The translations under genes were made by a program, and so were the position numbers. The notes under the pieces were generated by a model, which was given only the letters and a program-made list of their open reading frames with translations, was not told the origin of the DNA and ran no database searches. From positions 1 to 5,480 of the forward strand of contig JACQPZ010000038.1 in assembly GCA_016207265.1 (NCBI GenBank): 5,480 bases of DNA. Direction: 5' to 3'. Positions within the stretch are counted from its first letter, which is position 1. Each line of letters opens with the position of its first letter. This DNA comes from Candidatus Latescibacterota bacterium. GTDB taxonomy: Bacteria > Eisenbacteria > RBG-16-71-46 > SZUA-252. Below are positions 1 to 5,480 of this stretch, one piece after another.

Positions 1-1353
1 ATCGTCCGGGCGGGACACGCAGGCGCGGAGCCCCTCCATGGAGAGATAGCCCAGCGAGTCCACGTGCAGGTACTTCCGGATCTCGTCCACCGTATGGGAA
101 GAGGCGATCAGCTCCTTCCGATTCGGGGTGTCGATCCCGTAGTAGCACGACCACCCGATCGGCGGGCTCGAAACGCGGAAATGGATTTCGCGCGCGCCCG
201 CCGCGCGCAGCATCGCGACGAGGCTCCGGCTCGTGGTGCCGCGCACGATCGAATCATCCACGAGCACGACCCGCTTGCCCTCGAGCACGTGGCGGACCGG
301 GTTGAACTTGAGATTCACGCCGAAATCCCGCGTGATCTGCTGGGGCGCGATGAAGGTGCGGCCCACGTAGTGGTTTCGGATCAGCCCGAGGTCGAAGGGG
401 ATTCCCGAGGCTTCCGAGAATCCGAGCGCCGCCGAGTTGCTCGAGTCGGGGACCGAGATCACGATGTCGGCGTCCGCGGGGTGCTCCTCGGCGAGCCTGC
501 GGCCCAGCCGCCTGCGGATGTCGTCGACGCTCTCACCGAACACCACGCTGTCGGGGCGCGAGAAGTAGATCAGCTCGAAAACGCACGCCCTGGCGGGACG
601 CGGATTCAACGCTCGATGCGACTTGACGCCGCTTCCGTCGATCACCACCATCTCGCCCGCCTCGATCTCGCGGATCGGATCGGCGCCCACGATGTCCAAC
701 GCGCAGGTCTCGCTCGCGAGCACGTGGGCGTCTCCCCGTTTCCCGAGGCAGAGCGGACGGAAGCCGCGCGGGTCGCGGATGCCGATGAGCTTGTCCCCGG
801 CGAGAATGACCAGCGTGTAGGCACCCTGGCACCGCGCCGGCGCCTCGGGGATCATCCGCTCGATCTCGCTCGATTTGGACCTCGCGATGAGATGGAGGAT
901 CACCTCGGTGTCGCTCGTCGTCTGGAAGATCGATCCCTGCGCCTCCAGCTCGTTTCGGAGCGCGACCGCGTTGACGAGGTTCCCGTTGTGCCCGAGCGCG
1001 AGCATCCCTTCCCGAAAATCGACGACGAGCGGCTGAGCGTTCCGGAGAAGGGTGCTGCCGGTCGTGGAGTACCGGTTGTGGCCGATCGCGATGTGGCCCT
1101 TCAGGGCGTCGAGCGCGTTCCCGGCGAAGACGTCCGAGACGAGGCCCACCCCCTTGTGGTGCCGGAACTCGACTCCGTCGCTCGCGACGATGCCGGCGCT
1201 CTCCTGGCCGCGGTGCTGCAGCGAGTAGAGACCCGCGTACGTGAGCCGCGCGGCGTTCTCGGCGCCCCAGATCCCGAACACGCCGCATTCTTCGCGCAGA
1301 TGATCGGCGCTCTCCCGCGCGCCACGACCGATATTCCGTCCGTCGAGATCCAA
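1..1353 (-). CDS. purF: Amidophosphoribosyltransferase PurF (3' end cut by window edge)
   Basis: Glutamine PRPP amidotransferase makes 5-phosphoribosylamine from PRPP and glutamine, the committed step of purine synthesis, in the cytoplasm. The window shows 451 codons of a family usually about 470-500 long. An N-terminal Ntn-type glutaminase domain starts at the motif EECGVFGIWG, whose Cys23 should be the nucleophile after propeptide removal; HNRYSTTG and GHNGN follow. The phosphoribosyltransferase domain has VVLVDDSIVRGTTS (residues 362-375), the PRPP-binding loop. Cys257 (in ACVFELIYFSRPDS) and Cys403 (in PPIGWSCYYGID) match two of the four 4Fe-4S ligands of Bacillus PurF; the other two would lie just past the left edge. 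I chose the TTG start at 1353 because AGGGGAG sits 8 bases upstream. An in-frame GTG at 1371, overlapping the preceding stop as GTGA, would add 6 residues but has no good ribosome-binding site. Family assignment is essentially certain; the start is less so. Confidence 0.96.
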   Translation of the reverse strand, partial: MDLDGRNIGRGARESADHLREECGVFGIWGAENAARLTYAGLYSLQHRGQESAGIVASDGVEFRHHKGVGLVSDVFAGNALDALKGHIAIGHNRYSTTGSTLLRNAQPLVVDFREGMLALGHNGNLVNAVALRNELEAQGSIFQTTSDTEVILHLIARSKSSEIERMIPEAPARCQGAYTLVILAGDKLIGIRDPRGFRPLCLGKRGDAHVLASETCALDIVGADPIREIEAGEMVVIDGSGVKSHRALNPRPARACVFELIYFSRPDSVVFGESVDDIRRRLGRRLAEEHPADADIVISVPDSSNSAALGFSEASGIPFDLGLIRNHYVGRTFIAPQQITRDFGVNLKFNPVRHVLEGKRVVLVDDSIVRGTTSRSLVAMLRAAGAREIHFRVSSPPIGWSCYYGIDTPNRKELIASSHTVDEIRKYLHVDSLGYLSMEGLRACVSRPDD

Positions 1354-1361
1354 GGTTCCCG

Positions 1362-1368
1362 CTCCCCT
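1362..1368 (-). promoter_or_regulatory. Ribosome-binding site of purF
   Basis: AGGGGAG on the minus strand lies 8 bases before the TTG at 1353, and its first base is the last base of the preceding gene's TGA stop. It is the main reason for choosing TTG over the upstream GTG, and it suggests translational coupling to the gene before it. Confidence 0.7.
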
Positions 1369-1967
1369 CACGCGGCGTCCCGGAAGGCGGGCGCCGGCTC
1401 GATCAAGAATCGCTCGACCTTCTCCCAGCGCACGGCCCCCTCGATCAAAAGCGCCGATTCGCCGTGCGGGTTCACCAACAGTCCCGTTCTCGAGTCTCTC
1501 AGCACGCCGAGCATCGCGTAGCAGCGGCCGACGTCCGGGCCGCCGCCCGGCCCCCGCGTCCAGAGCCACCACACCCGCGCCTTACGGATCGCGCCGAGCC
1601 CGCGGAGCGGGTGCTCCCTCAGGAGCCGCTGGAGCAGGCCTTCATCGCGCGTGTCGTCACGCGATCTCGTGAGAATCCCCCACGCCCCTTCGGGGGGGCG
1701 CCATTCGGCGCCCCGCTCCGATGAAGCGAGGAAGCGGTACGATTCCTTGTTCGGATTCACGAAGAAATTCGAATGCCGCACCGCCTCTCCCAGCACCCCC
1801 TCGAACACGTCCGCGTTCCCGCCCGCTTCCGGCTCGAAGAGGAAGAGCTGCTCCCGCGCGAGCCGGTCGAGGGTGTGGTCGCGTCCGAGGAGCCGCCGCC
1901 CGGTCTCGAGCGCGGTCCACGCCGTGAGGTCCGTGATCTTGAGCCGGCTCAGCAGAACCGCGCTCAC
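1368..1967 (-). CDS. Putative duplicated PurS-like FGAM synthase subunit (199 aa)
   Basis: I do not recognise this 199-residue protein as a named family from overall sequence, but it looks like two PurS units in tandem. Unit 1 (about residues 4-80) has TALETGRRLLG, then RLAR and a strand (QLFLF), then FFVNPNKESYRF. These resemble Bacillus PurS SAVQHALHSM, RIGKYMEL and LLANTVIEDYRY. Unit 2 (about 96-177) has LLQRLL, IRKARVWWLW and LLVNPHGES. The repeats share R-x-A-R (35-38 and 128-131), Asp-Val (53-54 and 145-146) and VNPxxES (70-76 and 165-171), offset by about 92-95 residues. PurS is a small subunit that works as a dimer bridging PurL and PurQ in FGAM synthase; the location directly after purQ fits. 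The GTG start at 1967 overlaps the purQ stop as GTGA, with GGAG 7 bases upstream. No signal peptide or membrane segment is evident, so it is probably cytoplasmic. The CDS is well supported by its tight spacing and ribosome-binding site. The PurS assignment is an inference from hand alignment; an unrelated accessory protein remains possible. Confidence 0.8.
   Translation of the reverse strand: MSAVLLSRLKITDLTAWTALETGRRLLGRDHTLDRLAREQLFLFEPEAGGNADVFEGVLGEAVRHSNFFVNPNKESYRFLASSERGAEWRPPEGAWGILTRSRDDTRDEGLLQRLLREHPLRGLGAIRKARVWWLWTRGPGGGPDVGRCYAMLGVLRDSRTGLLVNPHGESALLIEGAVRWEKVERFLIEPAPAFRDAA
1685..1714. repeat. Overlapping inverted repeats inside the PurS-like gene
   Basis: Positions 1695-1702 (GGGGCGCC) and 1707-1714 (GGCGCCCC) form a perfect 8-bp stem around a 4-base loop. 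A second stem, CCCC at 1685-1688 with GGGG at 1692-1695, is directly adjacent and shares G1695 with the first. There is no T-run, so it does not look like an intrinsic terminator. It falls in codons about 85-95, the linker between the two PurS-like units. It may be only a consequence of high GC. Confidence 0.4.
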
Positions 1968-2806
1968 GCCCGCGCTCCGATCGCGGCCCTCGGCCGAAGC
2001 CTCGCGGCGAGCGATTCGAACACGACCCGTCCGGGACCCGGACCCTCGAGCGATCCCCACGTCCCCACCGCCGCGCGCCGGCGCTCTCCCCAATCGCCGG
2101 CCATGTCGATCGGCACCTGGCGGAGCCAGAGCGCGCGCTCGGGATGCGGCATGAAGGCCAGGATGTTCCCCGCGGCGTTCGTGACGCCCGCCGCCTGGAG
2201 CATCGCGCCGTTCGGATCGAATGGATATTCCTCCGCGGGCGCTCCCGCGGGAGTGGCGTACCGGAAGAGGACCAACCCATCGGTTTGGATGCGCCGCCGC
2301 ACCTCGGGGTCCGCCGTCTGGAACCGCCCTTCTCCGTGCGCGATGGGAACCGGAATCGGCTCGCCGGGGCGCGCGCCTCTCGCGAACCATTCGCGGCCGG
2401 GCCCCTCCTCGGCGCGGACCCAGACCCAGCGGCAGAGATACCCCTCCCGCCTCGGGGCCCGGTTGGGAGCGAGGGTCAGCTCCACGTGTCCGGGACGGAA
2501 TCCGGGAACAAGCCCCGCCTCGACCAGCACCTGCGCGCCGTTGCAGATTCCGAGAACGGGCTTCCCGCGCGCGGCCTCGGAAGCGATCCGGTCCACGGCG
2601 TTCAGCTTCGCGGCCACGGCGCCCGCGCGGATCCGATCTTGAAATGCGAATCCGCCGGGAAGCACGAACGCGTCGAACCCGCTCCATACGGAATCGGGCT
2701 CGTTCCAGCGCACGATCCTCGCCTCGAGGCCGACCGCCTCGAGCGCGCGCGCCGTCTCGTACTCGCAGTTGACTCCGGGAATCTGGACCACCGCCGCGCG
2801 CGCCAT
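1964..2806 (-). CDS. purQ: Phosphoribosylformylglycinamidine synthase glutaminase subunit PurQ
   Basis: PurQ is the class I (triad) glutamine amidotransferase subunit of FGAM synthase. It hydrolyses glutamine and passes ammonia to PurL, which converts FGAR to FGAM using ATP. The protein has 280 residues. It opens with AAVVQIPGVNCEYETARAL, has the LPGGFAFQDRIRAGA oxyanion-region motif (49-63), the nucleophile Cys88 in VLGICNGAQVL, IAHGEGRF (155-162), and the catalytic His221 and Glu223 in MPHPER. All three triad residues are present. It is roughly 50 residues longer than Bacillus PurQ (about 227). Part of the excess is a tail after MPHPER that ends in a GPGRVVFESLA stretch. The ATG at 2806 lies 2 bases after the purL stop, with GGAG 5 bases upstream. 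A GTG two codons earlier (2812) is possible but less likely. The 3' end overlaps the next gene's GTG by 4 bases, so co-translation with its complex partners is likely. Confidence 0.97.
   Translation of the reverse strand: MARAAVVQIPGVNCEYETARALEAVGLEARIVRWNEPDSVWSGFDAFVLPGGFAFQDRIRAGAVAAKLNAVDRIASEAARGKPVLGICNGAQVLVEAGLVPGFRPGHVELTLAPNRAPRREGYLCRWVWVRAEEGPGREWFARGARPGEPIPVPIAHGEGRFQTADPEVRRRIQTDGLVLFRYATPAGAPAEEYPFDPNGAMLQAAGVTNAAGNILAFMPHPERALWLRQVPIDMAGDWGERRRAAVGTWGSLEGPGPGRVVFESLAARLRPRAAIGARA
1975..1978 (-). promoter_or_regulatory. Ribosome-binding site of the PurS-like gene
   Basis: GGAG on the minus strand lies 7 bases before the GTG at 1967, inside the last codons of purQ. It supports the GTG start, and with the GTGA overlap it points to coupled translation from purQ. 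Confidence 0.65.
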
Positions 2807-2808
2807 CG

Positions 2809-5181
2809 TCACTCCACCATCGGCGCAAGCGCTTCCGCGTGGATCCGGGCGAGGGTCTCGAGATCGAGATCCACGAGGGGGCGCCCGCCGTCGAGGAGCC
2901 TGAAGCGCGGCTCTTCGAGCGTTCGACCCACCATCGTCGCGTCCACGCCGCTCCGCTCGAAGAGCGCCAGGAAGTCGGTGAGCTTCTCCTTCGACACCTC
3001 GAACAGGAAACCCGGCGCCTCGGAATAGAGCCTTGCTTCCGAGGACATGCCCGGAGGATCGCCGATTCCGGAGATCGGAATCTGGAGGCCGATTCCCTGG
3101 GACGCGTACCCGCCGAGCGCCATCTCGAAGGCTGCGATCGCGAGGCCTCCCTCCGCGATGTCGTGGCAGGCGAGGGCAAGCCCCCGGCGGACCGCCTCGA
3201 GCGCCGCGTAGATGCGCCGGCGCTCGCGCTCGAAATCGAGGTCGGGGATCGAGCCGTCCGTTTTGCCGAGGAGGGCGTGGCGGAGCTGGGAGGCTCCGAG
3301 CCGGTCCTGTCGCGCCCCGCTCAGCACGATCACGCTTCCGCGCCGCTTGAGCGCGCCCGTCGTCGCGACGCTCCAATCGTCGAGCACGCCGAGCCCCGCC
3401 ACGATCGGAGACGGCTCGATGGATCGCCCGGAGGAGCCTTCGTTGTAGAAGGAGACGTTCCCGGAGACGATCGCGATCGGAGGCCCGCCCGGACCGTCCG
3501 GGCCGAGCGCCCGGGCCGCGTCGCCCAGGCCGCGCACGCTGCGGCCGAAGTCGCCGAACACCTCGGGATCCTCCGGGTTCCCGAAGTTGAGACAGTCGGT
3601 GAGCGCGACCGGCTGAGCGCCCACGGCGACCAGGTTGCGCAGCGCCTCGCACACGACGTGCGCCGTCCCCCAGTACGGGTCCGCGGCGACCCACCAGGGG
3701 TTCCCGTCCACGGTCAGCGCGCAACCCAGCTTCGATCCGGGGACCGGCGCCATCACCGACGCGTCGGCTTCGCCGGCGCGGATCACCATGCGTCCCTGCA
3801 CCTCGGTATCGTAGAAGCGGACGATGGGCTCGCGCGATGCGAGGTTCGGCGTCCCCACGAGCTTCCGGAGGAGCGCTTCGTGATCGTGGACCGGCGGGAG
3901 CGGCTCGGGAGCGCCGCCGCGCGGCCGCGGCCGCTCGGGCCGGCGGTGCTCGATCCCCGCCGTGATGACCTCCACCGGCGAGTCGCACACCGGCAGCCCC
4001 CCGCGGAGCATCCGGTACCGCGAATCCGACCGCACCCGTCCCACGACGGCCGCGCGGGCGCCGTCGTAGACCTCGGGAAGAGCGAACGTGACGTTGTACC
4101 ACTGGAGCACCCGGTCCGCGACGCGTTCGGGGACCACGAGGGCGAACCGCTCCTGGGTCTCCGAGCAGGCGATCACCTCGGAGGGGTATCCCTCCCTCGC
4201 CGCGGGGACGCGGTCGAGGTCCACGTCCATCCCCAAGCCTCCCGCGGCCGCAAGCTCCGAGGACGCGCACGCGATGCCGCCCGCGCCCAGGTCCTTGAAT
4301 CCCGCGACCACGCCCTCTCGGTGAAGCCAGTCCAGCACGGCGCGGTTCGCCTCGAGGAGCACCCGCTTCAGGAAGGGATCGGGCACCTGCACGTGGCCCC
4401 GCTGCCCCTCGGCGCTCTCCTCGAGGACCGCGGACGCGAAGGCCGCCCCGCCGAATCCGGTCTCGTCCGTCGGCTTGCCCACGAGGATCAGGACGTAGGG
4501 CTCGCGCCTCGCCTCCTCGGGAACCCGGCTCCGCACGATCCGGTCGAAGCGGACGAGCCCCAGCGCCACGACGTTGACGAGGCAGTTCTCGTCGTAGCGC
4601 GGCGAGAAGAAGACGTCCCCTCCCAGGTTCGGCACGCCGAGGGCGTCGCCGTATTGCCAGATCCCGTCCACCACGCCGCGCACGATCTCGCGGACCGTGG
4701 AGCCGCGGGCGCCGTCGGGATCCCCGAAGCGGAGCGCGTCCATGACGCCCACCACCTCGGCTCCCATGCACGCGACGTCGCGGACGATCCCGCCGATGCC
4801 GGTCGCCGCTCCCTCGACCGGCACGACCTGCGAGGGATGGTTGTGGCTCTCGTGGGCGATGACGAGCGCGTATTCCACGCCGTCGTGTGTCCCGAGGCGC
4901 ACGATCCCCGCGTCTTCCCCGGGACCGAGGATGACCCATGGGCTCTCGGTCGGAAGGTATTGCTTCAAGACCCATCGGCTGCTCTTGTACGAGCAGTGCT
5001 CGCTCCACATCGTGTCGAAGATCGTGGCCTCGACGCGGGTGGGGTCCCGCCTCAGAAGCTCCAGCATGCGGCGCGCCTCGCCCGGGGTGAGTCTCAGACC
5101 CGCCTCCGCGATGAGGGCCTTGAGCGAGCGGTCGTCCGCCCCGCTCATGGGCACGATCGGGGTGTTAATGGCTTGAGGCAA
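2809..5181 (-). CDS. purL: Phosphoribosylformylglycinamidine synthase subunit PurL (small type)
   Basis: PurL is the ATP-dependent synthetase subunit of FGAM synthase (FGAR + ATP + ammonia to FGAM, step 4 of purine synthesis). At 790 residues it is the small form that works with separate PurQ and PurS; Bacillus PurL is about 742, and the fused Escherichia form is about 1,300. Visible family motifs in order are TMWSEHCSYKSS (about 57-68, containing the conserved active-site His), ESHNHPS (about 111-117), GAATGIGGIVRDV (about 124-136) and KDLGAGGIACASSEL (about 296-310). The second half carries LGCALTVDGNPWW, LTDCLNFGNPEDPE, SGNVSFYNE and ACHDIAEGGLAIAAFEMALGG. These are the two AIRS-like halves of the family, with no frameshift. 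The start is uncertain. I prefer TTG at 5181 because GGGAGAG lies just upstream, as for its neighbours. ATG at 5148 (779 residues) has no visible ribosome-binding site but fits family length, and GTG at 5199 is also open. With TTG it overlaps the purB end by 17 bases. Confidence 0.97.
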   Translation of the reverse strand: MPQAINTPIVPMSGADDRSLKALIAEAGLRLTPGEARRMLELLRRDPTRVEATIFDTMWSEHCSYKSSRWVLKQYLPTESPWVILGPGEDAGIVRLGTHDGVEYALVIAHESHNHPSQVVPVEGAATGIGGIVRDVACMGAEVVGVMDALRFGDPDGARGSTVREIVRGVVDGIWQYGDALGVPNLGGDVFFSPRYDENCLVNVVALGLVRFDRIVRSRVPEEARREPYVLILVGKPTDETGFGGAAFASAVLEESAEGQRGHVQVPDPFLKRVLLEANRAVLDWLHREGVVAGFKDLGAGGIACASSELAAAGGLGMDVDLDRVPAAREGYPSEVIACSETQERFALVVPERVADRVLQWYNVTFALPEVYDGARAAVVGRVRSDSRYRMLRGGLPVCDSPVEVITAGIEHRRPERPRPRGGAPEPLPPVHDHEALLRKLVGTPNLASREPIVRFYDTEVQGRMVIRAGEADASVMAPVPGSKLGCALTVDGNPWWVAADPYWGTAHVVCEALRNLVAVGAQPVALTDCLNFGNPEDPEVFGDFGRSVRGLGDAARALGPDGPGGPPIAIVSGNVSFYNEGSSGRSIEPSPIVAGLGVLDDWSVATTGALKRRGSVIVLSGARQDRLGASQLRHALLGKTDGSIPDLDFERERRRIYAALEAVRRGLALACHDIAEGGLAIAAFEMALGGYASQGIGLQIPISGIGDPPGMSSEARLYSEAPGFLFEVSKEKLTDFLALFERSGVDATMVGRTLEEPRFRLLDGGRPLVDLDLETLARIHAEALAPMVE
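2812..2818 (-). promoter_or_regulatory. Ribosome-binding site of purQ
   Basis: GGTGGAG on the minus strand ends 5 bases before the ATG at 2806 and lies in the last codons of purL, directly before its TGA. It supports the ATG over the GTG at 2812, which overlaps this site. Confidence 0.65.
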
Positions 5182-5480
5182 CCGGCTCTCCCAGAACACG
5201 GTCGAAGATTTGATTCACGTGACGGATGAAATACCGGGGATCGAAGCACGCCATGAGCGCCTCCCGCGGCAGGAGGCGCGTCACGGCAGGATCCTCAAGA
5301 AGCCGCGAGGGGAGGTCGGGACCGTCCTTCCACGCGTCCATCGCGTGCCGCTGCACGAGGGCGTACGCCTCCTCCCGCGACATTCCCGATTCCACGAGCG
5401 CGAGCAGGACCCGCTGGGAGTAGATGAGGCCGCGGGTGAGATCCAGGTTGGCCTTCATCCGCTCCGGATCGACCTTCAGG
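5165..5480 (-). CDS. purB: Adenylosuccinate lyase PurB (C-terminal part only)
   Basis: Adenylosuccinate lyase removes fumarate from SAICAR to give AICAR and from adenylosuccinate to give AMP, so it serves both IMP synthesis and the AMP branch. Only the last 104 residues are in the window. They show the all-helical C-terminal domain of the family: PERMKANLDLTRGLIYSQRV, then SREEAYALVQRHAMDAW, and a FDPRYFIRHVNQIFDRV stretch near the end, closely like bacterial PurB C-termini. The signature active-site loop lies beyond the right edge and cannot be checked. The stop is TAA at 5165-5167. The gene runs straight into purL, whose preferred start lies inside its last codons, so both probably share one transcript. 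Confidence 0.95.
   Translation of the reverse strand, partial: LKVDPERMKANLDLTRGLIYSQRVLLALVESGMSREEAYALVQRHAMDAWKDGPDLPSRLLEDPAVTRLLPREALMACFDPRYFIRHVNQIFDRVLGEPVASSH
5186..5192 (-). promoter_or_regulatory. Probable ribosome-binding site of purL
   Basis: GGGAGAG on the minus strand lies within the last codons of purB. Its GGAG core is 6 bases before the TTG at 5181. No comparable purine-rich site precedes the ATG at 5148, so this site favours the TTG start. Confidence 0.5.

Noticed and set aside
533..1288. 251-codon minus-strand frame overlapping purF
   Set aside because: It is an alternative frame of purF. The purF frame itself is continuous from 1353 to position 1 with recognisable motifs throughout, so there is no frameshift.
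1354..1367. Room for a promoter or regulatory leader upstream of purF
   Set aside because: Only 14 bases separate the preceding stop from the TTG, and they hold the ribosome-binding site; no operator or riboswitch could fit outside coding sequence.
64..1521. 485-codon plus-strand open frame opposite purF
   Set aside because: It mirrors purF on the other strand. The translation is Arg/Asp/Glu/Val-rich with no recognisable motif, as expected from the complement of GC-rich codons.
1685..1714. Possible intrinsic terminator between purQ and purF
   Set aside because: The hairpin has no following U-run on the transcribed strand and lies in the middle of a coding gene.
1368..3179. Apparent 603-codon minus-strand frame extending the PurS-like gene upstream
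   Set aside because: The extension beyond 1967 is out-of-frame purQ and purL sequence; the GTG at 1967 with GGAG upstream is a sufficient start.
1964..5008. Apparent 1,014-codon minus-strand frame that could be read as a PurL-PurQ fusion
   Set aside because: Only its last 280 codons are PurQ. The upstream part is the wrong frame of purL and is low-complexity Arg/Gly-rich. A ribosome-binding site and ATG mark the real purQ start at 2806.
2839..5229. 796-codon plus-strand open frame opposite purL
   Set aside because: Although very long, it is the antisense shadow of a clear purL. The absence of stops follows from the GC-biased codon use, and no family motif is visible.

Overview
The window holds part of a tightly packed de novo purine biosynthesis operon, all on the minus strand. 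In transcription order (right to left) it contains the 3' end of purB, then purL, purQ, a 199-codon gene I read as a duplicated PurS-like subunit, and purF cut by the left edge. No gap exceeds 2 bases. The junctions are a 17-base overlap (purB/purL, with the start preferred here), 2 bases (purL/purQ), a GTGA overlap (purQ/purS-like) and a purF ribosome-binding site that overlaps the preceding stop codon. No promoter, leader, riboswitch, terminator, RNA gene or mobile element is visible. The operon's promoter must lie beyond the right edge.

The DNA is very GC-rich (about two-thirds by eye, not computed), and codon third positions are mostly G or C. This produces long meaningless open frames on the opposite strand. 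GTG and TTG starts with GGAG-type ribosome-binding sites are common. The proteins are of the Bacillus/Thermotoga type: a small PurL with a separate PurQ, and a PurF with an N-terminal propeptide and conserved iron-sulfur cysteines. The set fits a GC-rich bacterium outside the Enterobacteria, perhaps from a poorly cultured phylum. I cannot name the lineage from this sequence.

PurF makes phosphoribosylamine from PRPP and glutamine, the first step of the pathway. PurL, PurQ and a PurS-type partner together convert FGAR to FGAM in step 4. PurB acts at steps 8 and 12. A small PurL normally needs PurS, and no ordinary PurS of about 85 residues is present in the window. The gene between purQ and purF instead has two internal repeats. 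Each can be aligned by hand with the PurS core, so it may be a single-chain PurS dimer. This is the most interesting point in the window.
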